The notes beneath the pieces were generated by a model. The model saw nothing but the letters and a program-made list of their open reading frames with translations, was not told the DNA's origin and ran no database searches. The position numbers and the translations under genes are program-made. Shown one piece after another: positions 50,637-59,078 of a stretch of 64,000 nucleotides of DNA; position 1 is the first letter of the stretch; each line of letters opens with the position of its first letter. Source of the stretch: Pseudomonas fulva 12-X (GTDB taxonomy: Bacteria > Pseudomonadota > Gammaproteobacteria > Pseudomonadales > Pseudomonadaceae); contig NC_015556.1 of assembly GCF_000213805.1 (NCBI RefSeq), forward strand, positions 3,983,001 through 4,047,000. The letters are read 5' to 3'.

Positions 50637-50705
50637 CAGCCTCAACGACGCGGCTGGCGCCTTCAAGTGAAGCGACTCATACATCCAGCCGACAGCGCCG
50701 TCGGC
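50637..50705 (+). promoter_or_regulatory. Candidate two-hairpin ANTAR (AmiR) target in the amide operon leader
   Basis: Hairpin 1 (50637-50656): CAGCC / GGCTG with a closing C-G and hexaloop AACGAC. Hairpin 2 (50688-50705): GCCGAC / GTCGGC with hexaloop AGCGCC. Both loops have A at position 1 and G at position 4, the known ANTAR recognition pattern. A weak CCGG-CCGG hairpin followed by the T-rich CATTTCTTTT (to 50744) could be the attenuator. The operon starts at 50832 and encodes its own ANTAR protein. Confidence 0.6.
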
Positions 50706-50831
50706 CTCTGAAATCCGGTCTCCCTTCTCACCGGCATTTCTTTTCAGACCTCCGCCCCTTTTGCCGCCCCGTCCTGGTACTGGCTACCGGACTGTGGCCG
50801 TCGTGCAGGTCTGTTTTCAGGAGTATCCCAA

Positions 50832-52070
50832 ATGGCTATGAATCGTCGTGCTTTCCTGCGTACGTCCGCGATTTCCGCTGCTGCGTTTTCCACCTTGAGC
50901 CTGAAAAGTTTCTCGGCGTTCGCCGCTGAAGACGCGATCAATATCGCCTCGCTCTACGACAACTCCGGTGGCCTGGACATCTATGGAAAACCCATCGTCG
51001 ACGCCCTCACCTTCGCTGTCGAAGAGCTCAACGGCGCCGGCGGCCTGCTTGGTCGCCCGCTGAACCTGATCAAGTACGACACCCAGTCGAACATGCAGCT
51101 CTACGCGCAGTACGCCCAGCAGGCCGCGCTCAAGGACCGCGCAGCGGTGGTACATGCCGGTATCACTTCGGCCTCGCGTGAGGTGGTACGCCCGGTACTC
51201 GGTCGCTACAAGACCCTGTACTTCTACAACAACCAGTACGAGGGTGGCGTGTGTGACCGCAACGTGTTCGCCACCGGCGTCACACCGGGCCAGACCGTGG
51301 AAAAGCTGGTGTCGCACGTCACCAAGAAATGGGGCAAGAAGGTCTACATCGTCGCGGCCGACTACAACTACGGGCAGATCGTCACGGCCTGGGTGAAGAA
51401 GTATGTGGAACAGGCCGGCGGCGAAAGCGTGGGCATCGAGTTCTTCCCGCTGGATGTCACCAATTTCGGCGCGACCATCTCGAAGATCCAGGAAGCCAAG
51501 CCGGACTTCGTCTGGTCGGCCCTGGTGGGTGGCGCCCATATGTCGTTCTACCGTCAATGGAAAGCCGCCGGCATGACCGGCAAGTTGCCGATCGCCTCGA
51601 CCACCTTCGCCGGTGGCAACGAGCACATCGTGCTCTCCCCCGAGGAGTGCAACGGCATCCTCATCTGCCAGAACTACGTGCAGGAACTGGCCACCCCGCA
51701 GAACCAGGCCTTCGTCGAGCGTTTCCACAAGCGCTTCGGTGCCGATTACCCCTACATCACCGAGCTGGCGATGGGTGCCTACCAGGGCATGATGCTATGG
51801 GCCGAAGGCGTGCGGCAGGCCGGCTCGGTCGAACGCATGGCGGTGACAGAGGCTCTGGAAAAAGGCATCAGCCTGGAGCTGCCCAGCGGCAAGGTCAGCG
51901 TCGATCCGGCCACCCATCACTGCGTGCTCGACGTGCACATCGCCGAGGTGCGCGACCGCCGCCTGGAAGTGGTGGAAAGCTTCGCCCAGCAAGCACCGTC
52001 GGACACCGCCGCCGTGTGTGACCTGGTGAAGAACCCGCGCGACGCCAAACAATACAGCATCGTGCAGTAA
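50832..52070 (+). CDS. Urea/short-chain-amide ABC transporter binding protein (UrtA/FmdD-like), Tat-exported
   Basis: 412 residues, Peripla_BP_5 family. The signal MNRRAFLRTSAISAAAFSTLSLKSFSAFA has the twin-arginine pattern RRAFL, so it is likely exported folded. Mature marks are IASLYDNSGGLDIYGKPIVDALTFAVEELN, HAGITSASREVVRPV and YLYFYNNQYEGG-like LYFYNNQYEGG. AGGAG eight bases before the ATG. It is the first gene of an eight-gene operon with two permeases, two ATPases, an amidase, AmiC and AmiR, so the ligand is probably an amide or urea compound. Confidence 0.88.
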   Translation: MAMNRRAFLRTSAISAAAFSTLSLKSFSAFAAEDAINIASLYDNSGGLDIYGKPIVDALTFAVEELNGAGGLLGRPLNLIKYDTQSNMQLYAQYAQQAALKDRAAVVHAGITSASREVVRPVLGRYKTLYFYNNQYEGGVCDRNVFATGVTPGQTVEKLVSHVTKKWGKKVYIVAADYNYGQIVTAWVKKYVEQAGGESVGIEFFPLDVTNFGATISKIQEAKPDFVWSALVGGAHMSFYRQWKAAGMTGKLPIASTTFAGGNEHIVLSPEECNGILICQNYVQELATPQNQAFVERFHKRFGADYPYITELAMGAYQGMMLWAEGVRQAGSVERMAVTEALEKGISLELPSGKVSVDPATHHCVLDVHIAEVRDRRLEVVESFAQQAPSDTAAVCDLVKNPRDAKQYSIVQ

Positions 52071-52080
52071 GGGGGCCGTC

Positions 52081-52950
52081 ATGGATTGGGCAGCCATTTT
52101 TTCCCTGCAAATCGTGGGCGCCATCGCCACGCTGGTGCTCCTGAGCATCGGCCTAGCGGTGGTGTTCGGGATGATGAAGATCATCAACCTGGCCCACGGT
52201 GAATTCATGATGCTCGGCGGTTACGTCGCCGTGCTCGCCACTCACCATCTGCATGTGCCGATCTGGATCTCGATTCTGGTATTGGCGCCACTGAGCGTAG
52301 GCGTGTTCGGCATGCTGGTGGAGCGCCTGCTGGTGCGTCACCTGTATGGCCGAATGATCGACACCATGCTCGCCACCTGGGGCCTGAGCCTGGCCCTGAC
52401 CGGCGCAGCCACCATGCTGTTCGGCAACACGACGGTGGGAATCAGCTCGCCGTTGCCGGGCATCAGCATCGGGGCTTATCAAACCAGTGGCTACGGCCTG
52501 TTCGTGATTGCCGTGGCAGTGGCCGTGTTGCTGGGTATGTGGGCCTTGCTGCGCTTCACTCACTTCGGTCTGTGCGCCCGCGCCACCATGCAAAACGCCA
52601 AGATGGCGGCAGCGCTGGGCGCCAATCCGGGGCGCATCTACAGCCTGACGTTCGGTCTGGGCGCGGCGCTGGCCGGCCTGGGCGGCGCTGTTCTGGCCCC
52701 GCTCACCGGGGTGATTCCCACACTCGGCGCCAGCTACATCGCCAAGGCCTTCATTACCGTGATCGGCGGCGGCAGTGCGGTCATTACCGGCACCCTCAGC
52801 GCCGCAGGCGGCTTTGGCGTGATCAGCCAGGTGGTGACCTTCTTCAGCACGCCGGTATTCGGTGAAGTGGCGCTGCTGTTGGCGGCCATCGTGTTGATCC
52901 GCGTATTGCCCCAGGGCATTACCGGTCGTTTCTTTCGGAGGGCGTTCTGA
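52081..52950 (+). CDS. ABC transporter permease, UrtB/LivH type
   Basis: 289 residues, BPD_transp_2 family, about eight membrane helices. Starts LQIVGAIATLVLLSIGLAVVFGMMKIINLAHGEFMMLGGY, typical of LivH/UrtB, and has the MAAALGANPGRIYSLTFGLGAALAGLGG coupling region and GGGSAVITGTLSAAGGFG. It begins 10 bases after the binding-protein gene and overlaps the next permease gene by one base. Confidence 0.9.
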   Translation: MDWAAIFSLQIVGAIATLVLLSIGLAVVFGMMKIINLAHGEFMMLGGYVAVLATHHLHVPIWISILVLAPLSVGVFGMLVERLLVRHLYGRMIDTMLATWGLSLALTGAATMLFGNTTVGISSPLPGISIGAYQTSGYGLFVIAVAVAVLLGMWALLRFTHFGLCARATMQNAKMAAALGANPGRIYSLTFGLGAALAGLGGAVLAPLTGVIPTLGASYIAKAFITVIGGGSAVITGTLSAAGGFGVISQVVTFFSTPVFGEVALLLAAIVLIRVLPQGITGRFFRRAF

Positions 52951-53975
52951 TGCCTGTTGATATCCGTACCCTGCTGCCCGTACTCGGCTGCGTCCTGGCC
53001 GCCGTGCTGGTGGCGATCCTGCCGCAGTGGCTGGACCTGTTCACCCTGCTGTCCCTGACCATCTACCTGGTGATGGCGCTGTTGGCCTTGAGCCTGGCCT
53101 TCATCTGGGGCTTTGGCGGCATTCTGTGCTTCGGCCAGGCGGCGTTTTTCGGCCTCGGGGCCTACGCCTATGCCATCGGCGTGATCAACCTGGGCGACAG
53201 CACCTGGCCGGTAGTGCTGGCCATCGCGGTGCCGGCGCTGGTCGCGGCGGCCATGGGCTACTTCATGTTCTATGGCGGCATCAGCGATGTCTATCTAGGT
53301 GTGATTACCCTGGCGTTCACCCTGATTCTGTTCAACGTGATGAACTCCACGTCCGGTTCCGAGTACCACATCGGCAGCGCACTGCTCGGTGGTTTCAACG
53401 GCATCCCGGCGATTCCCACCCTCAACGTTCCGTTCGCCCCCGAGCGAGTGCTGGAGCCGGAAACCCTGTTCCAGGTGATCGGCGGTGCTTTGATCCTCTG
53501 TTATCTGGGGCTGCGCGTACTGCTTGCCAGCCGCTTCGGCAAGGTGGTGGTGGCGATCCGCGAGAATGAACAACGCGCCGGGCTGCTGGGCTATGACACG
53601 CGGCTGCACAAGCTCATCGTGTTCAGCCTCGGCGGAGGTATCGCCGGGCTGGCGGGCTGCCTGTTTGCCAACTGGGGAGCCTTCGTCAGCCCCGGCGTAT
53701 TCGGGCTGGCCCAGTCGGCGCAGATCATCATCTGGGTAATCGTCGGCGGGCGCGGCACCTTGTTCGGCCCCATCCTGGCGTGCATCGGCATCCAGGCCCT
53801 GATGGCCCAGCTGGGTGAGCAACAGCACGTGGACTCGGGCTTCGTGCTGGGCCTGATCCTGCTGGCCTTCGTCATGCTGCTGCCGCGCGGTTTGATGCCG
53901 ACCTTGAGCAGCGCCGTAGCGCGCGCTTTCCAACGTCGCCCACGACCGGCCACCACTCAGGAGCGCGCACTATGA
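52950..53975 (+). CDS. ABC transporter permease, UrtC/LivM type
   Basis: 341 residues, BPD_transp_2 family with about nine membrane helices: LALSLAFIWGFGGILCFGQAAFFGLGAYAYAIG, MFYGGISDVYLGVITLAFTLIL and the coupling segment IRENEQRAGLLGYDTRLHKLIVFSLGGGIAGLAGCLFA, as in UrtC/LivM. It pairs with the upstream permease. The start overlaps the previous stop (TGATG) and the stop overlaps the ATPase start (ATGA). Confidence 0.9.
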   Translation: MPVDIRTLLPVLGCVLAAVLVAILPQWLDLFTLLSLTIYLVMALLALSLAFIWGFGGILCFGQAAFFGLGAYAYAIGVINLGDSTWPVVLAIAVPALVAAAMGYFMFYGGISDVYLGVITLAFTLILFNVMNSTSGSEYHIGSALLGGFNGIPAIPTLNVPFAPERVLEPETLFQVIGGALILCYLGLRVLLASRFGKVVVAIRENEQRAGLLGYDTRLHKLIVFSLGGGIAGLAGCLFANWGAFVSPGVFGLAQSAQIIIWVIVGGRGTLFGPILACIGIQALMAQLGEQQHVDSGFVLGLILLAFVMLLPRGLMPTLSSAVARAFQRRPRPATTQERAL

Positions 53976-54694
53976 ACCTGCTGCAAACCCAAGGCCTGGG
54001 CGTCAGCTTCGGCGGCGTGCACGCGGTGAAAGAGGTGGACTTCACACTGGAGCGCGGCGAACTGCGCTGCCTGATCGGCCCCAACGGCGCCGGCAAAAGT
54101 ACCTTTTTCAAGATGCTCAGCGGCCAACTCAAACCCACCCGTGGCGTGTGCCACTTCAAGGGCCAGCGTATTTCCGGGCTGGCACCACACAAGGTTGCCC
54201 AGTTGGGAATCGGCATCAAGACCCAGGCTCCCAGTGTGTTCGACGGCCTGGACGTGCTGGAAAACCTTCGCCTGGCCGCCAGCCGCAAACAATCCCCGAG
54301 CGCCGCCCGCGACACCGCCGAGGAAACCTTGCAGCGCATCGGCCTCAGCGAACTGCGCACGAGCCTGGTAGGCAACCTGGCCCATGGCCAACGCCAATGG
54401 GTAGAGCTGGGGATGATTCTCGCCTCACGCCCGGAACTGGTCCTGCTGGACGAACCCGCCGCCGGCATGACGTACCAGGAGGTGCGCAAGACCGCTGCGC
54501 TGATCAAGGAAATCAACCTCCACAGCACCGTGGTGGTGGTCGAGCACGACATGGAGTTCATCCGCCTGATCGCCGGCACCGTCACCGTGTTCAACCAGGG
54601 CGCAATCCTGGCCCAGGGCAGTTTCGCCGAGGTGACCCAAGACCCGGCCGTTCGCGAAGCGTATTTGGGCAAGCAGGAGATCAAACATGCTTGA
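53972..54694 (+). CDS. ABC transporter ATP-binding protein, UrtD/LivG type
   Basis: 240 residues. Walker A GPNGAGKST, Q-loop IKTQAPSVFDGLDVLENLRL, the UrtD-style signature LAHGQRQWVELGM in place of LSGGQ, Walker B LVLLDEPAAGM, and an H-loop VVVEHDMEFI. The C-terminus (QGSFAEVTQDPAVREAYLGKQ) is standard. It overlaps both neighbours by a few bases. Confidence 0.92.
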   Translation: MNLLQTQGLGVSFGGVHAVKEVDFTLERGELRCLIGPNGAGKSTFFKMLSGQLKPTRGVCHFKGQRISGLAPHKVAQLGIGIKTQAPSVFDGLDVLENLRLAASRKQSPSAARDTAEETLQRIGLSELRTSLVGNLAHGQRQWVELGMILASRPELVLLDEPAAGMTYQEVRKTAALIKEINLHSTVVVVEHDMEFIRLIAGTVTVFNQGAILAQGSFAEVTQDPAVREAYLGKQEIKHA

Positions 54695-55391
54695 AGTGAT
54701 CGGTTTATCCTCCGGCTACGGCCGTATTCCCGTACTGCGCGACATTCGCCTGAGCTGCGCCGCCAACACCTGCGTGGGCGTGCTGGGCCGCAATGGCATG
54801 GGCAAGACCACCCTGCTGCGCGCGCTGATGGGCGAATTGCCTGCGATGGCCGGAACCCTGCATTTCGCCGGTGAAGACTTGAGCAGCGCCGCCGCCCATC
54901 AGCGTGCCCGTGCCGGTATCGGCTACGTGCCGCAGGGCCGGCAGATCTTTCCGTTCCTGAGCGTGCGGGAAAACCTGCGCATGGGCTGCGTGAAGGACTT
55001 CGCCAAGGCAGACGCCACCATCGAGCGCATCCTCGCGTACTTCCCACGCCTGCACCGCCTGCTCGACCAACCGGGCGGCGCGCTATCCGGCGGTGAGCAA
55101 CAATTGCTGGCCCTGGCCCGCTGCCTGTGCGGCGAGCCAAAAATCATTCTGCTGGACGAACCCACCGAAGGCATCCAGCCGTCGATCTGCGACGAAATAA
55201 TCGAAACCCTGCAGCGCCTGCGGGTGGAACAGAACCTGGCGGTGATCCTGGTGGAACAGGACATCGAATTTCTCAGCGCCCTGTCCGACCGCATCCTGAT
55301 CATCGAGAACGGCAAGCTGGTGGACGAGGTCGACCCGGCCCACACCAGCGCCGAGGCCATCGCTGAGCGCTTCATGGGCTTTCACGCATAA
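54687..55391 (+). CDS. ABC transporter ATP-binding protein, UrtE/LivF type
   Basis: 234 residues. Walker A GRNGMGKTT, GIGYVPQGRQIFPFLSVRENL, signature LSGGEQQ, Walker B IILLDEPTEGIQPSI (UrtE-style) and H-loop VILVEQDIEFL. It completes a five-part transporter of the urea/branched-chain type. It starts inside the end of the UrtD-type gene and ends 10 bases before the amidase. Confidence 0.92.
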   Translation: MLEVIGLSSGYGRIPVLRDIRLSCAANTCVGVLGRNGMGKTTLLRALMGELPAMAGTLHFAGEDLSSAAAHQRARAGIGYVPQGRQIFPFLSVRENLRMGCVKDFAKADATIERILAYFPRLHRLLDQPGGALSGGEQQLLALARCLCGEPKIILLDEPTEGIQPSICDEIIETLQRLRVEQNLAVILVEQDIEFLSALSDRILIIENGKLVDEVDPAHTSAEAIAERFMGFHA

Positions 55392-55401
55392 GGAACCTGT
55401 C

Positions 55402-56916
55402 ATGTCTATTCAACGCCCTACCCTGGCCGACCTCACCGAAGTCGGCCATAGCCTTGGCCTGCAAATGAGCGAGCCGCTGCTTACCGAATACGCGCACATC
55501 CTCGAAGCCGTGTGGCAGGACTACGACCGCCTCGACGCCATCTCCACACCGCCCGCGCCGCCGCGTTACCCGCGCGGCCCTGGCCAGGTACCCGCAGACA
55601 ACCGCTACAACGCCTGGTACGTGCGCACCGAAATCCAGGGCGCCGCAACCGGCAAACTGGCCGGCAAGCGTGTGGCACTCAAGGACAATATCTGCCTGGC
55701 CGGCGTGCCGATGATGAACGGCGCCTCGACCCTGCACGGCTACGTGCCGGATATCGACGCCACCGTCGCCACCCGCGTGCTGGACGCGGGCGGACAGATC
55801 CTCGGCAAGGCTCACTGCGAGTTCTTCTGCGTATCGGGCAGCAGCCACACCAATGCCACCGGCGCGGTGCACAACCCACGTAACCCGGGCCACTCCACCG
55901 GCGGTTCATCGTCGGGCTGTGCGGCGCTGATCGCAGCGGGCGAAGTGGACCTGGGCATCGGCACCGACCAGGGCGGCTCCGTGCGTATCCCAGCGGCCTA
56001 CTCCGGCATCTATGGCATGAAGCCGACCCACGGCCTGATCCCGTACACCGGCATCATGCCCATCGAAATGACCCTGGACCATGCCGGCGTCATGAGCGCC
56101 AACCTGGCTGACAATGCGCTGCTGCTGGAGGTATTGGCCGGCGCCGATGGCCTCGATCCGCGTCAGGATCGCGTCGTGCCCACCGAGGCCTACACCCAGG
56201 CCCTGGGCAAAGGCTGCAAAGGCCTGCGCATCGCGGTGGTACGCGAAGGCTTCGGCCATGCCAACTCCGAAGCCGATGTGGACGCCGCGGTGCGTCGTGC
56301 GGCGGCACTCTTCGAGGGCCTGGGAGCGCAGGTGGAAGAAGTCTCGATCCCGCTGCACGCTCTGGGCCACGCGATCTGGACGCCAATTGCGGTGGAGGGC
56401 ACCACCCAGTTGCTGCAAGGCTACAACTACGGCTCGAACTGGAAGGGCCTCTACGTACAGAGCCTGATGAACGCGCAGCAGAACTGGCAAAACGAGTCCG
56501 GGCAATTTCCCCACGACTTGAAAACCTGCCTGTTGGCCGGTGAATACGCCTACAAGCGCTTTGGCGGCCAGTACTATGCCAAGGCCCAGAATGCTGCGCG
56601 GCAATTGCGCGCGGCCTACGACCAACACCTGCAGGATTTCGACGTGCTGCTGATGCCCACGGTACCGCTCAAGGCGCCCAAGCTACCCAGCGCCGATGCC
56701 TCGGCCAGCGAGTTGGTGCAGCGAGCCCTGGAAATGAACGCCAATACCGCGCCGTTCGATGTTACCGGCCATCCAGCCCTGTCGATCCCTTGCGGGCTCG
56801 CCAGTGACCTGCCGGTGGGCATGATGCTGGTGGCGCGCGATTACGCCGAAGCCACGCTATACCAGGTTGCGCACGCGTTCGAACAACATATCGACTGGGA
56901 AAGCCTGACGTCATGA
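55402..56916 (+). CDS. Amidase-signature family amidase
   Basis: 504 residues. The Ser-cisSer-Lys triad is visible: Lys94 in VALKDNICLAG, cis-Ser about 170 in HSTGGSSSGCAAL, and nucleophile Ser193 in GTDQGGSVRIPAAYSG. The long N-terminal extension and the length resemble amidases found with nitrile hydratases. It hydrolyses an amide to acid and ammonia in the cytoplasm. The nitrilase-type AmiE that AmiC/AmiR serve in P. aeruginosa is replaced here by this unrelated hydrolase. Overlaps amiC by 4 bp. Confidence 0.9.
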   Translation: MSIQRPTLADLTEVGHSLGLQMSEPLLTEYAHILEAVWQDYDRLDAISTPPAPPRYPRGPGQVPADNRYNAWYVRTEIQGAATGKLAGKRVALKDNICLAGVPMMNGASTLHGYVPDIDATVATRVLDAGGQILGKAHCEFFCVSGSSHTNATGAVHNPRNPGHSTGGSSSGCAALIAAGEVDLGIGTDQGGSVRIPAAYSGIYGMKPTHGLIPYTGIMPIEMTLDHAGVMSANLADNALLLEVLAGADGLDPRQDRVVPTEAYTQALGKGCKGLRIAVVREGFGHANSEADVDAAVRRAAALFEGLGAQVEEVSIPLHALGHAIWTPIAVEGTTQLLQGYNYGSNWKGLYVQSLMNAQQNWQNESGQFPHDLKTCLLAGEYAYKRFGGQYYAKAQNAARQLRAAYDQHLQDFDVLLMPTVPLKAPKLPSADASASELVQRALEMNANTAPFDVTGHPALSIPCGLASDLPVGMMLVARDYAEATLYQVAHAFEQHIDWESLTS

Positions 56917-58037
56917 GCCCCCCCGACTTCAAAGTCGGCCTGCTGTTTTCCGAGTGCAGCCTTACCGCTGCCTCGGAGATCACCCAGGCCAATGCCACCC
57001 ATCTGGCCATCGCCGAGGTCAACGATGCTGGCGGCATCCACGGCCGGCGCCTGGTGCCCGTGGACGGCCGTCCCGGTGCCGAGCCGGCCGACTACCGCGA
57101 CAGCGCCGTGCGTCTGTGTGACGAGCACCAGGTGCAGGTGCTGTTCGGCACGCACATGTCCAGCACCCGCAAGACCGTGCTACCGGTGGTGGAAAGCCGT
57201 CGCCGCCTGCTGTTCTACCCGACGCTGTACGAAGGCTTCGAGTACTCGCCGTGGTGCTATTACACCGGCTCGGCCCCGAACCAGAACTCGGTGCAACTGG
57301 CTCGCTACGTACTGGAACACTTCGGCAACCGCGTGCTGTTCGTCGGTGGCTCGTATGTGTACCCGTTCGAATCCAACCGCATCATGCGCGAGCTGTTCGA
57401 GCAGGCCGGCGGCGAGGTGGTGGACGAAATCTACCTGCCATTCCACGCCACGCCCGAAGACTTTCAACGGGTCATGCATCAGGCCCGCGCCACTGCGCCG
57501 GATGCGATCTACTCGACCATCGTCGGCAGCGATATTCCGGCCCTGCACCGTGCCTATCGCCAGGCCGGTTTCGACCCGGCACGCATGCCGATCGTCAGCC
57601 TGGCCACCAACGAGGTCGACGTACTGCGCATGAGCGCCGAGGAGGCTGAGGGGCATGTGTCCGCAGCGCCGTGGTTCTCAACCCTGCAAACGCCTGCCAG
57701 CCAGGCATTCGTAACCCGCTACCGGGCGCGCTTCGGCGACGAAGCGCCACTCACGGCGGGCGCCGAGGCGGCGTACTTCCAGGTGCACCTGTTCGCCGAA
57801 GCGGCGCGTCGGGCGCAGGATCCATCCATCGAAGCGCTGCGCCAGGCCTTGGCCGGGGCACAGTTCGACGCCCCCCAGGGCCGCGTGCAGATCGACGCAG
57901 ATACTCAACACACCTGGCTATGGCCGCGCATCGCCCGCCTCGATCATCAGCGCCGTTTCGAGCTGATGGTGCAGAGCGAGCAACCGGTCAAACCAAGCCC
58001 CTACATGGTCGACTACCAACTGGACGGGCAGCCATGA
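56913..58037 (+). CDS. amiC: AmiC-like amide sensor and negative regulator of AmiR
   Basis: 374 residues, Peripla_BP_5 fold without signal peptide, so it stays in the cytoplasm. It follows AmiC of P. aeruginosa closely: GLLFSECSLTAASE, FGTHMSSTRKTVLPVVESRRRLLFYPTLYEGFEYSP, APNQNSVQLARYVLEHFG, YVYPFESNRIMRELFEQAGG and ISLATNEVDVLRMS-like SLATNEVDVLRMS. AmiC binds amide and then releases AmiR. It overlaps the amidase gene by 4 bp and precedes amiR by 16 bp. Confidence 0.9.
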   Translation: MSPPDFKVGLLFSECSLTAASEITQANATHLAIAEVNDAGGIHGRRLVPVDGRPGAEPADYRDSAVRLCDEHQVQVLFGTHMSSTRKTVLPVVESRRRLLFYPTLYEGFEYSPWCYYTGSAPNQNSVQLARYVLEHFGNRVLFVGGSYVYPFESNRIMRELFEQAGGEVVDEIYLPFHATPEDFQRVMHQARATAPDAIYSTIVGSDIPALHRAYRQAGFDPARMPIVSLATNEVDVLRMSAEEAEGHVSAAPWFSTLQTPASQAFVTRYRARFGDEAPLTAGAEAAYFQVHLFAEAARRAQDPSIEALRQALAGAQFDAPQGRVQIDADTQHTWLWPRIARLDHQRRFELMVQSEQPVKPSPYMVDYQLDGQP

Positions 58038-58053
58038 GCGGCGGGAGGGCGAG

Positions 58054-58656
58054 ATGAGCAGCGCACCTTCGCTGTTACGGGAACTCAAGGGCCTGCGTGT
58101 TCTGGTGATCCATCCGGTGGATGCCGAGGCGCGCGTGGTGCTCGACCAGTTGCAGCGCATCGGCTGCATCGTCGAACAATGTTGGCCGGTGCCCGAACGC
58201 TTGCCGGAGGATACCGACGTAGTGCTGCTCGCCGTGGAACTCAGCCAGCGCCTGAACACCCAGTCGCTGGTGGAAGGGCTGAGCGAACAGGCGCCGCCGA
58301 TCATCGCCGTGGTGGGCTACGAGAACCCCTCGATGCTGCAACTGGTGCTGGAAACCCAGCCAGCAGCGGTCATCGAGCGCCCACTGCGGCCATTCGGCCT
58401 GTTGACCCAGTTGTTGATGGCCCGCGCTGCCTGGCGTGCGCGCATCGACATGCTGGCGCAACTGCGCAAACTGCAAACCCGGCAACCGGCTGTTTCCAAG
58501 ATATCCATGGCCAAGGCCCTGCTCATGGCCCGCCATCGCATCGGCGAAAACGACGCTCATCGTCGTCTGCAGCGAGATGCCATGGCCAGCCGCAGCAGCA
58601 TGGAAGCGGTGGCTCAGAGCATTATCGATGCCGGCCTGCCACCCACATCGGAGTAA
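58054..58656 (+). CDS. amiR: AmiR-like ANTAR-domain transcription antiterminator
   Basis: 200 residues. The N-terminal pseudo-receiver (LRVLVIHPVDAEARVVLDQLQRIGCIVEQCWPVP, lacking the usual acidic pocket and phospho-Asp) and a coiled-coil linker are followed by the ANTAR domain, KISMAKALLMARHRIGENDAHRRLQRDAMASRSSMEAVAQSII, with the conserved AK-LM-R, E-A and AM positions. It is expected to bind the leader hairpins upstream of the operon and prevent early termination when AmiC has bound amide. Confidence 0.92.
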   Translation: MSSAPSLLRELKGLRVLVIHPVDAEARVVLDQLQRIGCIVEQCWPVPERLPEDTDVVLLAVELSQRLNTQSLVEGLSEQAPPIIAVVGYENPSMLQLVLETQPAAVIERPLRPFGLLTQLLMARAAWRARIDMLAQLRKLQTRQPAVSKISMAKALLMARHRIGENDAHRRLQRDAMASRSSMEAVAQSIIDAGLPPTSE

Positions 58657-58945
58657 GCAGAGGGTGCACGCAAGCCGTTGATTTCAGTACCACCGCCCAC
58701 TGCGGTATGCACTTATTCGGCTTAGGTCAAGAGTTCAACGGGGCATTAACGCTGTCTGGGCTTTCAGAGCGCCAAGGAAAAGAGAAACTACCTGCCGTAT
58801 GCGCGATGCCCCGAAGCGCTCCGCACAAGTGACCAATTTGCCTGGCAGGGACAACCGCGAACTTTTGAATGCCCTGGAGCGACTTGTAAATCAAGGTAAA
58901 CAATAACTGCGACTGGCCAAGAGAAGCCTCTTGATGAGCAGGATG

Positions 58946-58972
58946 TAGGCTCATCTTGAATAGATGAGCCTA
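58946..58972. repeat. 10-bp inverted repeat in the gap after amiR
   Basis: TAGGCTCATC, seven bases, then its exact reverse complement. The 387-bp gap 58657-59043 contains no supported gene. Confidence 0.45.
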
Positions 58973-59043
58973 AGTATCGCTAACCGACAGGCAGCTTTCG
59001 GTCAAAGTTGCTTGAAGCGATCAGTGCCTAGTCGCGCGTTCTT

Positions 59044-59076
59044 AAGTTGGGGAGCAGTGAACCTGCTCCCCAACTT
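59044..59076 (-). terminator. Strong hairpin ending the aminotransferase gene
   Basis: AAGTTGGGGAGCAG, five bases, then its exact reverse complement (14 bp), directly after the stop codon. No T-run on the minus side, but position and stem strength suit termination. Confidence 0.7.
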
Positions 59077-59078
59077 GG

